A stretch of 64,000 nt of DNA from JBLXBZ01 sp048265185. GTDB lineage: Bacteria > Pseudomonadota > Alphaproteobacteria > Rhizobiales > Stappiaceae. The stretch's first letter is position 1. The number at the start of each line of letters is the position of its first letter. Both the position numbers and the translations under genes were made by a program. Where the stretch lies: assembly GCA_048265185.1 (NCBI GenBank), contig JBLXBZ010000001.1:620001-684000 (forward strand). The letters run 5' to 3'. Below, in pieces: positions 26,427 through 36,318 of the stretch. The notes under the pieces were generated by a model. The model saw nothing but the letters and a program-made list of their open reading frames with translations, made no database searches and was not told the origin of the DNA.

Positions 26427-28097
26427 ATGATGAGCGATATTGAAATTGCACGCAACGCAACTCTGGCCCCGATCGCCGACGTGGGAAAACAGCTCGACAT
26501 CCCCCACGCCGCGCTTGATCCTTACGGGGCTACAAAAGCAAAAATACGGGCGGATTTCATATCGACGCTAAAAGATCGCTCGAACGGCAAGCTTATTCTC
26601 GTCACAGCAATCAACCCCACCCCCGCCGGCGAGGGCAAAACGACCACCACTGTCGGCCTTGGAGATGGGCTGAATCGCATCGGCGCCAAAACCGCGATTT
26701 GTCTGCGCGAGCCCTCCCTCGGCCCGTGCTTTGGCATGAAAGGAGGCGCCGCTGGCGGCGGCCGGGCGCAAGTGGTTCCCATGGAGGACATCAACCTTCA
26801 CTTCACTGGAGACTTCCACGCCATCACCTCAGCGCATAATTTGCTCAGCGCCTTGATCGATAATCATATCTATTGGGGCAATGCGCTGGAGATAGATCAA
26901 CGTCGGATCACATGGCGCCGCGTGCTGGACATGAATGACCGGGCTTTGCGACAAGTGGTGACGTCACTTGGGGGCCCGGCAAATGGATATCCGCGCGAAA
27001 CCGGTTTCGACATCACTGTCGCCTCGGAAATAATGGCGATTTTTTGCCTCGCCTCCAACCTGAAGGACTTGCAGTCACGCCTTGGAGATATCGTCATTGG
27101 CTATCGGCGCGACAAAACCGCCGTCACCGCCCGCGAACTGGAGGCGGACGGCGCCATGACGGTGCTTCTCAAAGAGGCTCTCCAGCCGAATCTGGTTCAG
27201 ACGCTGGAAAACAATCCCGCTTTCGTTCACGGCGGGCCATTCGCCAATATCGCCCATGGATGCAACTCCCTCGCCGCGACCCAGACCGCGCTCAAACTTG
27301 CCGACTACGTGGTGACCGAAGCAGGTTTTGGCGCGGATCTTGGAGCCGAAAAGTTCTTTAATATCAAATGTCGTAAGGCCGGATTAGAACCGGACGCAGT
27401 AGTGTTGGTGGCCACCATCCGTGCGTTGAAGTTCAACGGCGGGCTGGAGAAAGACGAGCTTGGCTCGGAAAATGTCGACGCTCTTCTGGCCGGATGCGTC
27501 AACCTTGAGCGCCATGTAGAAAATATTCGTCAATTTGGCGTCCCGCTCGTCATCGCCATCAACCACTTCGCCACCGACTCCAATGCGGAAATCGTTGCGC
27601 TGCAAGAGTATGCGGCTTCGATCGGCGTCGAGGCCATCGTTTGCAAACACTGGGAGAAAGGATCGGAAGGAACGCTGGAGCTAGCCGCTCGCGTCGTGGA
27701 GTTGACGCGAACCGAAGCATCACATTTCGCGCCGCTCTATCCTGACGAAATGCCGCTCGTTGAAAAAATAAAGACAGTCGCCCAGCGAATTTACCGGGCG
27801 CAGGACGTGTCGATAGATAAATCCGCCCTTGCCCAGCTTAAACAATGGGAAGCGGATGGCTACGGAGAGTTGCCCGTTTGCATGGCCAAGACGCAATATT
27901 CTTTTTCAACCGACCCGAGTTTGCGCGGCGCCCCAGACGGACACACGATCACTGTGCGGGAAGTACGGCTGGCGGCTGGCGCCGGCTTCATTGTCGCGGT
28001 CTGCGGCGACATCATGACCATGCCGGGCCTGCCGAAAACGCCCTCCGCAAATCACATCGGCCTCAACGCCAAAGGCGAAACGGAAGGATTGTTCTAA
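26427..28097 (+). CDS. fhs: Formate-tetrahydrofolate ligase
   Basis: 556-residue ATP-dependent ligase that makes 10-formyl-THF from formate and THF. The P-loop region NPTPAGEGKTTTTVGLGDGL, the KGGAAGGGRAQVVPMEDINL stretch and TEAGFGADLGAEKFFNIKCR are family signatures. Length is normal. GAGAG sits upstream of the ATG pair. With purU 1.6 kb downstream it forms an opposed pair on the 10-formyl-THF pool: one makes it, the other hydrolyses it back to formate. Confidence 0.98.
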   Translation: MMSDIEIARNATLAPIADVGKQLDIPHAALDPYGATKAKIRADFISTLKDRSNGKLILVTAINPTPAGEGKTTTTVGLGDGLNRIGAKTAICLREPSLGPCFGMKGGAAGGGRAQVVPMEDINLHFTGDFHAITSAHNLLSALIDNHIYWGNALEIDQRRITWRRVLDMNDRALRQVVTSLGGPANGYPRETGFDITVASEIMAIFCLASNLKDLQSRLGDIVIGYRRDKTAVTARELEADGAMTVLLKEALQPNLVQTLENNPAFVHGGPFANIAHGCNSLAATQTALKLADYVVTEAGFGADLGAEKFFNIKCRKAGLEPDAVVLVATIRALKFNGGLEKDELGSENVDALLAGCVNLERHVENIRQFGVPLVIAINHFATDSNAEIVALQEYAASIGVEAIVCKHWEKGSEGTLELAARVVELTRTEASHFAPLYPDEMPLVEKIKTVAQRIYRAQDVSIDKSALAQLKQWEADGYGELPVCMAKTQYSFSTDPSLRGAPDGHTITVREVRLAAGAGFIVAVCGDIMTMPGLPKTPSANHIGLNAKGETEGLF

Positions 28098-28146
28098 CGC
28101 TTGAAGCGACGCGCGTTTCTTGTGGCTGACGAGAAACGACAAGCGC

Positions 28147-29430
28147 TCACTCGACGAAGATTTCGTCAATTTGCGAAAAATGGGCCGGCCACGTCATCTG
28201 CTCCAGCTGCGGAATTTCGCAGACGGACGGCCCCTGAGCCGCAAGCTCCATGATCGCGCTCCGCCACCCGACGCCGTCAATGGGAGACAGGTATTTCACA
28301 TGCTCCCCTCCCACTTCCCGGTGCACCTGAATGTCGGAAGCAATTACATGCGCGCCCAGACACAGAGCCTCCACCACGGGCAGAGAAAACCCTTCCACAA
28401 AGGATGGAACAAGAACTCCGTTAGCGGAACGCATTAAAGCGGCGACTTCCTTATCCGACAACTTCCCCGTCTCAAGAACATGACCTTCAAGCGCCGGGCA
28501 ACGGTCAAGCATGTCCAAAATATTCTCATTCTCCCAACCGCGCCGACCGATGATAACCAGTCTCGGCGCCTGATCACCGTATCTTTCAACGAGATCACGC
28601 CAGACATTCAAAAGCAGGAGGTGATTTTTACGAGGCTCAATTGTGCCTAAAACCACGAAATAGGGATGGCCTGGCTTCAGGTCCGGCAAACGCTCAAACT
28701 CACGAAAAACAGATTCAATCCCCAGAAACGCAACGCTAACCTCAGGCGGCGGCGCCGAACGCGCGCAGGCGAAACGCAAAAACTCATCCTTGGTCATTTG
28801 CGAATTAGCGATCACATGATGCGCAAAGCGCAAAACCGTATCCATGCGCTTGCGGTGCAAAGCGTCATGCTTATCGCGGCAATATTCAGGGTGGGTGATA
28901 GGAATAAGATCGTGGATCAGAAAAACCGACCGCAACCCCGTACGCCGTAACCAGCTCGCCAGCGCCGGGCGGTTCAAGTTGCTATGAGCCACATTGACGT
29001 AAAAGCCGCCGCGCATCAGCTTACGCGCGGCGTGTCGGGCGCGCGGCGATAATGGTTTGACGAACTCCTCAAAAAGTTTTCTTGGGGTTCTGAGGCTTTC
29101 AGCAACGTCGCCATCAATCACGGAGGTCATTTCATTACACTTGAAATCACTCTCAACAAATTCAAGGACGCGCGTGAAAGCTCCGCCGGAATTCTGGAAC
29201 TCGGCTTGCAGGCCCCAATTGCGCGCGGTTCTTTCATAGAGCGCGCGCCCTTGCGCCTGATTGAGCACGCGCGCGCCCAAAGCGCCAATCTGAACCAGAG
29301 AAACGTCATAGTCTTCGCCTGCGAGGAAATGCCCCAGATACGCCAATTCAACGCGGTCTATACCCGTTGGCGACGCCCGCAATCCCCGGCTGAGAAGCCG
29401 GGTCACATCCATCACAATCTTAGTGGTCAT
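28147..29430 (-). CDS. GT4-family glycosyltransferase
   Basis: 427-residue GT-B glycosyltransferase of the group 1 type. The N-terminal domain opens with IVMDVTRLLSRGLRASPTGI, and the C-terminal nucleotide-sugar domain has FVVLGTIEPRKNHLLLLNVW and the acidic EX7E-like region VPSFVEGFSLPVVEALCLG. It stands between fhs and purU on the opposite strand but resembles transferases of the polysaccharide region that follows. The ATG at 29430 is preferred to the GTG at 29442. Donor and acceptor are unknown. Confidence 0.88.
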   Translation of the reverse strand: MTTKIVMDVTRLLSRGLRASPTGIDRVELAYLGHFLAGEDYDVSLVQIGALGARVLNQAQGRALYERTARNWGLQAEFQNSGGAFTRVLEFVESDFKCNEMTSVIDGDVAESLRTPRKLFEEFVKPLSPRARHAARKLMRGGFYVNVAHSNLNRPALASWLRRTGLRSVFLIHDLIPITHPEYCRDKHDALHRKRMDTVLRFAHHVIANSQMTKDEFLRFACARSAPPPEVSVAFLGIESVFREFERLPDLKPGHPYFVVLGTIEPRKNHLLLLNVWRDLVERYGDQAPRLVIIGRRGWENENILDMLDRCPALEGHVLETGKLSDKEVAALMRSANGVLVPSFVEGFSLPVVEALCLGAHVIASDIQVHREVGGEHVKYLSPIDGVGWRSAIMELAAQGPSVCEIPQLEQMTWPAHFSQIDEIFVE

Positions 29431-29696
29431 TTCGTCTTTCACGCTATTCGATCTTAGGACGCATCCGGTTCAAATCTCCAGCAAAAGTCGCAGACGCCCG
29501 GCGACGCCTTGCGCTAATGTTCTTGCCCGCTTTACGTTAAAAGGCAACGCTTGCCGCCGCCTGACGCTTCGCCCATAGCGCAAATATTGCAAAAACAGGA
29601 ATTATTCCCAATTTTTTCTTTTAATTACACCGTTCGGTGCGTATGCCTCCCATACTTCCAAACTGGCCATACGGCCCCACATAAAAGTGAACGCCC

Positions 29697-30566
29697 ATGC
29701 CCACATTGTCCAATCTTCACGCCGACTTCGTGCTCACGCTTTCATGCGCAGATCGTAAGGGAATCGTCGCTTCCGTGGCCAACTCCATCGCGGCGCAGGA
29801 CTGCAATATCGCCGAAAGCGCCCAATATGGCGACCCGGCGACCGGTCGATTTTTCATGCGCGTCGCCTTTTCCACCCCTCAAGGCATGACGAGGGAACAA
29901 TTCACCGCAGGGTTTCGCCCTGTCGCCACCGCATATGATCTGGACTTTCAAGTGCGCGACCTCAGTCAGAAACCGCGCGTGATGATTCTCGTATCAAAAA
30001 TGGGGCATTGCCTAAATGACCTTTTATACCGCCACTCCATCGGCCAACTGCCTATGGAGCTGACCTGCGTTGTGTCCAATCATGAAACTTGGCGCAAACG
30101 GGTGGAGAGCGAAGGAATTTCATTCCACCACTTGCCCGTCAGCAAAGACACCAAGCCAGAGCAGGAGGCGGCTCTCGACAAGCTGGTGGAAGAGCAAAAC
30201 ATCGATCTCGTCATTCTGGCGCGTTACATGCAAGTGCTGTCCGACAGGCTCTCCCGCAAGCTTTACGGAAAGGTGATCAATATCCACCACTCATTCTTGC
30301 CAAGCTTCAAAGGAGCGCAGCCATACCATAGAGCACACGCCCGAGGCGTGAAGCTTATCGGCGCAACGGCTCATTACGTAACGCCGGATCTGGATGAAGG
30401 CCCAATTATCGATCAGGACGTTGGCCGAGTGAATCACGCCATGTCGATTTCTGATTTCATCGCCATGGGACGCGACATTGAAAGCACCGTTTTGGCGCGA
30501 GCCGTTCGCGACCATCTAGAGCATCGAATTCTCCTAAACGGCGAACGAACGGTCGTTTTCAGATAA
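29697..30566 (+). CDS. purU: Formyltetrahydrofolate deformylase
   Basis: 289-residue enzyme that hydrolyses 10-formyl-THF to formate and THF. An N-terminal ACT-type regulatory domain (residues about 9-85: LTLSCADRKGIVASVANSIA) precedes a formyltransferase domain, where the catalytic His-Ser region HHSFLPSFKGAQPYHRAHAR and Asp in YVTPDLDEGPIIDQDV are intact. A strong terminator follows. The enzyme balances one-carbon units and supplies formate. Confidence 0.97.
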   Translation: MPTLSNLHADFVLTLSCADRKGIVASVANSIAAQDCNIAESAQYGDPATGRFFMRVAFSTPQGMTREQFTAGFRPVATAYDLDFQVRDLSQKPRVMILVSKMGHCLNDLLYRHSIGQLPMELTCVVSNHETWRKRVESEGISFHHLPVSKDTKPEQEAALDKLVEEQNIDLVILARYMQVLSDRLSRKLYGKVINIHHSFLPSFKGAQPYHRAHARGVKLIGATAHYVTPDLDEGPIIDQDVGRVNHAMSISDFIAMGRDIESTVLARAVRDHLEHRILLNGERTVVFR

Positions 30567-30581
30567 TAAAAATATAAAATT

Positions 30582-30614
30582 AACGCCGGAAAACAATTGT
30601 TTCCGGCGTTTTCA
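30582..30614. terminator. Bidirectional terminator between purU and cysNC
   Basis: AACGCCGGAAA (30582-30592) pairs with TTTCCGGCGTT (30600-30610) perfectly over 11 bp, with T-rich sequence on both outer sides. It lies between the convergent purU and cysNC genes and can end both transcripts. Confidence 0.92.
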
Positions 30615-30645
30615 TTTTCAATGTAACAAAAATAAACGCATCAGA

Positions 30646-32523
30646 TTAACGCGTCAGAACATACTCTACGACCGTCTCCGCCAACGCGTCAGCGTCATAT
30701 CGAGCCGTATCCAGAAGCAGCTCTGGATTCTCCGGCGCCTCATACGGACTGTCAATTCCTGTGAAATCCCGTATCTCGCCGGCGCGCGCTTTTTTATAGA
30801 GCCCCTTGGGATCGCGTTGCTCCGCCACCGACAGCGGAGCGCGAACGTGAATCTCCACAAACTCCCCCTCCTCCATCAGCTCGCGCGCCATCCGCCGATC
30901 GGCGGCAAAAGGCGAGATGAAAGACACAAGCGTCACCAGCCCGGCATCCACCATCAGCTTCGCCACTTCGCCGATGCGGCGAATATTCTCCACACGATCA
31001 CTTTCCGAGAATCCCAAGTCCCGGTTCAATCCATGCCGCACATTATCCCCGTCCAGCAGATAGGTGTGCAAATTGCGCTCAGACAGCTTTTTCTCCACTA
31101 GATTGGCGATGGTCGACTTGCCGGCCCCCGACAATCCGGTGAACCACAAAACCACCGGCTTCTGATTTTTGGCGGCGGCGCGCGCGGTTTTATTCACCTC
31201 AAGCGCATGTGGATGAATATTATCCGCCCTCCGGAGCCCCTGCCATATGATCCCCGCGCCAACGGTTTGATAACTAGCCCGGTCAATGAGAATGAACGAG
31301 CCCATCTCCTTGTCGACCTCATAAGGATCGAACGCGATTGGCGCCGACAGGTTCACATCGCAATGCGCCACTTCATTCATGCCAAGCTCGCTCGCCGGAA
31401 CTTGCTCGAAAGAATTGACGTCAATACGATGACCGATCTTGCTGACATGCGCCGTGACCGTGCGTTTGCCTATTTTCAGAAGATAAGGATGACCCGGCTT
31501 CAACGGCGTCTCATGCATCCAGATCAGATGCGCTGAAAATCCATCACTCACGTCTGGCCGAGCGTCAGGCGCCGCCAGCACGTCGCCGCGAGAAATGTCC
31601 ACCTCATCCGCTATCGTCAAGGTCACGGCGTCTCCAGCCCGCGCCTCCTCCAAATCGCCGTTCATGGTGACGATACGGCTGACGCGGCTGGTTCTACCGG
31701 AGTTTGCGACAGCGACTTCATCGCCGGGCCGTATTCTGCCACTGGTGATGGTTCCTGCGAACCCTCTAAAATCAAGGTTGGGACGATTCACCCATTGCAC
31801 AGGCATTCTGAACGGTCGTTCGGCGTAACCTTCATCCACTTGCAGCTCGTCCAACGTCTCAAGCAAACTGGCGCCGGCGTACCATGGCGTGCGTTCAGAC
31901 CGGCGCATCACATTCTCACCGGTAAGCGCCGAGATCGGAATCACGTCAAGCGTGTCAAAGTCAAACGTATGAGCGAAATTGCGATACTCCCGCTCAATTT
32001 CAGCAAAAGTCTCCTGCGCGTAGTCGACAAGGTCCATTTTATTAACCGCAACGACAACGTGACGAATGCCAAGAAGCGAGGCGATGAACGAATGCCGACG
32101 CGTTTGGGTCAAAACGCCTTTGCGTGCGTCCACGAGAATAACCGCGGCGTCGGCCGTGGAGGCGCCGGTCGCCATATTGCGCGTATATTGCTCGTGCCCC
32201 GGCGTGTCAGCCACGATATACTTGCGCTTTTCAGTGGCGAAAAAGCGATAGGCCACGTCGATCGTGATGCCTTGCTCGCGCTCCGCCTCCAGCCCATCCA
32301 CAAGCAACGCAAGATCCATTTCCGCGCCAACGGTTCCATGGCGCTTGGAATCTTGCCGCAAAGCGGCGAGCTGATCTTCAAAGATCAATTTGGTGTCAAA
32401 CAGAAGACGGCCAATGAGCGTCGATTTTCCATCATCCACGCTGCCGCAAGTGAGGAACCGCAATAAGCCTTTTCGCTCTTGCTGGTCCAGATAATCAGGT
32501 ACCGTCTGCGCCGCGCCGTTCAT
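30646..32523 (-). CDS. cysNC: Bifunctional sulfate adenylyltransferase subunit 1 / APS kinase
   Basis: 625-residue fusion. Residues about 1-430 are the GTPase subunit CysN: G1 GSVDDGKSTLIGRLLFDTKL, G3 DTPGHEQYTRNM and NKMD. Residues about 445-625 are the APS kinase CysC with P-loop GLSGAGKST. Together with CysD it makes APS and then PAPS, the donor for sulfation and the entry to sulfate reduction. Its start shares one base with the cysD stop. The fused form is common in rhizobia and other alphaproteobacteria. Confidence 0.97.
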   Translation of the reverse strand: MNGAAQTVPDYLDQQERKGLLRFLTCGSVDDGKSTLIGRLLFDTKLIFEDQLAALRQDSKRHGTVGAEMDLALLVDGLEAEREQGITIDVAYRFFATEKRKYIVADTPGHEQYTRNMATGASTADAAVILVDARKGVLTQTRRHSFIASLLGIRHVVVAVNKMDLVDYAQETFAEIEREYRNFAHTFDFDTLDVIPISALTGENVMRRSERTPWYAGASLLETLDELQVDEGYAERPFRMPVQWVNRPNLDFRGFAGTITSGRIRPGDEVAVANSGRTSRVSRIVTMNGDLEEARAGDAVTLTIADEVDISRGDVLAAPDARPDVSDGFSAHLIWMHETPLKPGHPYLLKIGKRTVTAHVSKIGHRIDVNSFEQVPASELGMNEVAHCDVNLSAPIAFDPYEVDKEMGSFILIDRASYQTVGAGIIWQGLRRADNIHPHALEVNKTARAAAKNQKPVVLWFTGLSGAGKSTIANLVEKKLSERNLHTYLLDGDNVRHGLNRDLGFSESDRVENIRRIGEVAKLMVDAGLVTLVSFISPFAADRRMARELMEEGEFVEIHVRAPLSVAEQRDPKGLYKKARAGEIRDFTGIDSPYEAPENPELLLDTARYDADALAETVVEYVLTR

Positions 32524-33437
32524 CAGAAATACCCTTCCCGCTTCTTTTTCTCCATGGACGCCGCATCGTCATGGTCAATCATCCGCCCCGCGCGTTCAGA
32601 CGTGCGCACGATCAAGGTTTCTTGAATGATCTCATGCAAAGTGGCGGCGCTGGACTCCACCGCCGCCGTCAATGGATAACAACCAAGGGTGCGGAATCTC
32701 ACACGCCGCAATTTTGGCTCGTCAGCGCCGCGCAGCGGCAAACGCCCGTCGTCCACCATGATCAATTGGCCATCGCGCTCCACCACGGGACGCTCGGCCG
32801 CAAAATACAGCGGCACAATATCAATTTTCTCGGCGAGGATATATTGCCAGATATCCAGCTCAGTCCAATTAGACAAAGGGAAAACCCGAATAGACTCTCC
32901 CGGACGAACGCGCGTGTTGAACAGTGACCACAGTTCAGGGCGTTGGTTTTTCGGATCCCAACCATGAGAAGAAGAGCGCACAGAAAAAACGCGTTCCTTG
33001 GCCCGAGATTTTTCCTCATCCCGGCGCGCTCCGCCAAACGCCGCGTCGAAGCCATGTTGATCAAGCGCCTGCTTGAGCCCATCCGTCTTCATGATTTGCG
33101 TGTAGTATGACGATCCATGATCAAAAGGATTGACATTATCGCGAAGCCCTTCCGGGTTGGAGTGCACCAACAGCTCCATCCCCGCCTCCCGCGCGGCGCG
33201 ATCACGAAACTCGATCATTTCGCGGAACTTCCATGTGGTGTCCACATGCAGCAAGGGAAAAGGCGGCGGCGCGGGATAAAACGCCTTGCGCGCCAAGTGC
33301 AGCATAACGCTCGAATCCTTGCCTATGGAATAAAGCATCACAGGATTCTTCATTTCGGTCACGACTTCACGAATAATCTCAATCGACTCCGCTTCGAGAC
33401 GTTTTAAATGGCTGCGCCGATCTGACACCTTTGTCAC
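32523..33437 (-). CDS. cysD: Sulfate adenylyltransferase subunit 2
   Basis: 304-residue ATP pyrophosphatase that forms APS from ATP and sulfate, driven by the CysN GTPase. The PP-loop SIGKDSSVMLHLARKAF is at about residues 38-54, and the C-terminal SERAGRMIDHDD region is conserved in CysD. It begins with a GTG. No cysH, cysI or cysJ lies nearby; the neighbours are polysaccharide genes, so PAPS may be used for sulfating an exported glycan, which is inference. Confidence 0.97.
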   Translation of the reverse strand: MTKVSDRRSHLKRLEAESIEIIREVVTEMKNPVMLYSIGKDSSVMLHLARKAFYPAPPPFPLLHVDTTWKFREMIEFRDRAAREAGMELLVHSNPEGLRDNVNPFDHGSSYYTQIMKTDGLKQALDQHGFDAAFGGARRDEEKSRAKERVFSVRSSSHGWDPKNQRPELWSLFNTRVRPGESIRVFPLSNWTELDIWQYILAEKIDIVPLYFAAERPVVERDGQLIMVDDGRLPLRGADEPKLRRVRFRTLGCYPLTAAVESSAATLHEIIQETLIVRTSERAGRMIDHDDAASMEKKKREGYF

Positions 33438-33897
33438 TCCATCGAAGTAAGCGGAACACCGCCTTGCCTTCCCCTAAATAAAGGGATGCGGAAAATTCCG
33501 CTCGTTGAAGCTGATTTTAGTCACGCGCCGTTGAGACGCGAGCGTTGGCGTTCGGATTGAAACCCGTGAGAAGAAAAAAAATTCTTCCAAGCCCGCATCC
33601 TTTAGAGTTTAAACCCCAAATTGTCTGCTTGCTTATTTTTGATGAAAAATCATTCCCGTAATTCAGGCCTTCAATCGCGCCCTCAATAGAACGTACAACA
33701 ACGTGAAACGCCGCGCAGCCGCATCACGGCGGCACAATAAATACCTCGTCTGCAAGCTATCAAGTTGCCCCTCGCGCGCACGATCTATACAAGCTGACGG
33801 TGAAGCTTTCGCAATGGCCGGCCTTTCTACGCCTATGTGAAGTTCAATCAATTCATGAGCGGCAAATGAATTTCAACCGACAAATGAGTTTCAAACC
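33438..33897. other. Intergenic region between cysD and the rmd-like gene
   Basis: 460 bases between divergent genes, holding both promoters. A short frame on the minus strand (33663-33851) has no ribosome site and no similarity I recognise. A GAAGAA...TTCTTC hairpin with an A-rich middle lies near 33570, and a GTTTAAAC palindrome lies slightly downstream. No convincing gene. Confidence 0.5.
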
Positions 33898-34896
33898 ATG
33901 ACACATGCGGGATTGATCGCCGGAAAGATTTTAGTGACCGGCGCCGGCGGTTTCGTCGGGCGCAAACTTCTGGGCCGTCTCGCCCAAATCGCCGACCCCG
34001 CCGCCGCGCATCTGGCGATCACGTCAACAACTCTCCCGCCGGAGCTTAAAAGTAACGCCAACTGGCGCGCCCATTCCTGCGATATAACGAACAAAACGGA
34101 TGTCGCCGAACTAATACGCGCCCATCGTCCTGACGTCATAGTTCACTTGGCCGCGCAATCGTCGGTGGGCGCCGCGCAAGCCGGAGGACAGGCCGACACA
34201 TGGGACGTCAATGTGGTTGGATCCTTTAATATTGCCGACGCCATTCGCCGCCATGCGCCCAATGCGCTTGTTCTGTTCACAAGCACGATTGAGGTTTACG
34301 GCGCGAGTTTTCTTCAAGGAGTCATGAGCGAAGACAGTCCTTTACTCCCGCAAAACGCCTATGGCCGCTCAAAGGCCGCCGCAGAAGCCCTGCTCGCGGA
34401 CGTTCTGCCTGAAAGCTCCAAGCTCATCACAGTTCGACCTGCTAATCATAGCGGCCCCACGCAGGACCAGCGTTTCGTCATTCCATCCTTCGCGCGCCAG
34501 ATTGCCCAAATTGAAGCAGGGCTTATCCCCCCCGTGGTCAAGGTTGGGAACCTTGAAGCGCACAGAGACTTTTTGCATGTGGACGACGTGATGTCCGCGG
34601 AGCTGGACTTGATCGCCAGAGCAAATGACTTGCCCTCACGCTCAACATTCAACATCAGCTCCGGCGTCCCTGTATCCATAGAAAACATTCTCAAAACACT
34701 TTTGGAATTGTCTCCCACAGCCATTACGATCGAGCAAGATCCGGAACGAATGCGGCCATCCGACATACCCCAGACAAAGGCCTCGTCCCGGGCGCTTTAT
34801 AAGGCGACCGGCTGGAAGCCTTCAATACCGCTCACCGCCCTGTTGGCGGATGTGCTCGACTACCAGCGAAACCAGGTGAAAGCGACAAATGCTTAA
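33898..34896 (+). CDS. NAD-dependent epimerase/dehydratase, Rmd-like
   Basis: 332-residue extended SDR protein. The nucleotide-binding motif TGAGGFVG is at residues 14-21, a Ser-Thr pair is in LFTSTIEVYG, and the catalytic Tyr-Lys is in NAYGRSKAAAEALL. The sequence RPANHSGPTQDQRFVIPSFA, followed by VGNLEAHRDFLHVDDV, is the pattern of GDP-6-deoxy-D-lyxo-4-hexulose reductase (Rmd). With the nearby gmd it would make GDP-D-rhamnose; GDP-6-deoxytalose is another possibility. It overlaps the next glycosyltransferase gene by eight bases. Confidence 0.85.
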   Translation: MTHAGLIAGKILVTGAGGFVGRKLLGRLAQIADPAAAHLAITSTTLPPELKSNANWRAHSCDITNKTDVAELIRAHRPDVIVHLAAQSSVGAAQAGGQADTWDVNVVGSFNIADAIRRHAPNALVLFTSTIEVYGASFLQGVMSEDSPLLPQNAYGRSKAAAEALLADVLPESSKLITVRPANHSGPTQDQRFVIPSFARQIAQIEAGLIPPVVKVGNLEAHRDFLHVDDVMSAELDLIARANDLPSRSTFNISSGVPVSIENILKTLLELSPTAITIEQDPERMRPSDIPQTKASSRALYKATGWKPSIPLTALLADVLDYQRNQVKATNA

Positions 34897-36214
34897 CAAC
34901 GATTCAAACGCCGGAACCGCGCAAAAAAAACGTCGCGTCCTGTATGACAGCTATAACATAGCCTTGCCCAAAGGCACCGGCGTCGCCACCTATGCCCGCG
35001 CCTTGATTAAAATCGCGCCTTCGCTGGGAATTGAGCCGGAACTCTTTTACGACTTCAAGGGCGTCATTCCTAAAGATCTTGATTTGGCGAAAGCAATTCT
35101 GTTTGAAGAGCGCAGCAGAAAACTCACGACTTTAGATCACGCGCGCAATCTGATCGAAAGCTACGTCTCTTTCTCCAGAACCACCAAAGCGCAAGCGTTG
35201 CCGGACAAAGGCTTCGTCTATGAAGACCCGATCCGCCATCGCCTGACTCAAGCGAAAAAGAGATATGTCGCCCGCCACCTTTTCTCCCGCGCCGGACGAT
35301 ACTTCTCCACCCGCGGCGAGTTTCTGGAGCTTGCGTTTGACGTCCCACCAGATCTGGCGCATTTCACCTTCCAGATGCCTGTCTCCGTGAAAAACGCGCC
35401 CAATATCTACACCATTCACGATCTCGTGCCTCTGGTGATGCCATATGCGACGCTGGACAACCGGAAAAACACTTATAAGCTGATGAACAAGCTCGCGGCG
35501 TCAGCCGATCACATCGTAACGGTGTCAGAGCACTCGCGGCAAGACATCATCAAGGTGCTCAAGATAGATCCCGCCCGCGTCACCAACACCTATCAGTCCA
35601 TCGCTCTTCCCGAAGAAGCCATCAACAAATCGGACGAGGCCGTCGCGGATGAAGTCTCCGGTATTTTCGGACTTGAGCCGGGCGGATATTTTCTCTTTTT
35701 TGGCGCGGTGGAGCCCAAAAAAAACGTCAAACGCCTGATCGAAGCCTACCTCAGCTCGCGGGTGAAAAAACCTCTAGTCATTGTTTCTTCTGGCGGATGG
35801 CAGAACGAAGACGAACTTCAGATGATCAAGGAAAACCCGTTGCGCCCGGATGGCAGCGGCATAATTTCTCTTGGCTATCTGCCCTATGACTTTCTCATCA
35901 GTCTGATCAAAGGCGCCCGCGCGGTCACATTCCCTTCTATTTACGAAGGCTTTGGCCTGCCTGCGCTGGAGGCCATGGCGCTGGGCACGCCCGTTTTGAC
36001 GTCAAACACGTCATCATTGGTGGAAGTGGCGGGCGACGCCGCCTTGATGGTCAACCCGATAGAGACCGGAAACATTCGCGATGGAATTCGCAAGCTGGAC
36101 GCGGATGACGACCTATGCGCTGAACTACGGCGACGCGGCGTGCAACAAGCGCAAAAATTTTCCATTGCGGCATATACCGAAAAACTTCGCGATTTATACG
36201 CGAAAGTCATGTGA
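34889..36214 (+). CDS. GT4-family glycosyltransferase
   Basis: 441-residue GT-B glycosyltransferase. It opens with VLYDSYNIALPKGTGVATYA, carries YTIHDLVPLVMPYATLDNRK and, in the C-terminal domain, FFGAVEPKKNVKRLIEAYLS and the donor-site region FPSIYEGFGLPALEAMALGT. It overlaps the rmd-like gene and so probably uses the deoxyhexose made by that enzyme, an inference from position. It is of the same general type as the transferase at 28147. Confidence 0.88.
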   Translation: MLNNDSNAGTAQKKRRVLYDSYNIALPKGTGVATYARALIKIAPSLGIEPELFYDFKGVIPKDLDLAKAILFEERSRKLTTLDHARNLIESYVSFSRTTKAQALPDKGFVYEDPIRHRLTQAKKRYVARHLFSRAGRYFSTRGEFLELAFDVPPDLAHFTFQMPVSVKNAPNIYTIHDLVPLVMPYATLDNRKNTYKLMNKLAASADHIVTVSEHSRQDIIKVLKIDPARVTNTYQSIALPEEAINKSDEAVADEVSGIFGLEPGGYFLFFGAVEPKKNVKRLIEAYLSSRVKKPLVIVSSGGWQNEDELQMIKENPLRPDGSGIISLGYLPYDFLISLIKGARAVTFPSIYEGFGLPALEAMALGTPVLTSNTSSLVEVAGDAALMVNPIETGNIRDGIRKLDADDDLCAELRRRGVQQAQKFSIAAYTEKLRDLYAKVM

Positions 36215-36236
36215 CTTGAGGAGAAACACCTCCCTA

Positions 36237-36270
36237 CGCCTGCCCAAAAACCGCTTACGCTGGGCAGGCG
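36237..36270. terminator. Hairpin between convergent genes
   Basis: CGCCTGCCC (36237-36245) and GGGCAGGCG (36262-36270) form a perfect 9-bp stem with a 16-base loop, between the convergent glycosyltransferase and the gene at 36319. There is no T-run, so termination is only suggested by position. Confidence 0.45.
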
Positions 36271-36318
36271 ACACCACCGCGAACGCCCCATCAAGGCGGC
36301 CGGCGGCGATTTAATTCT

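Noticed and set aside
33663..33851. A 62-codon minus-strand frame in the cysD/rmd gap
   Set aside because: No ribosome site, no hydrophobic or domain pattern, and it sits in a divergent promoter region.
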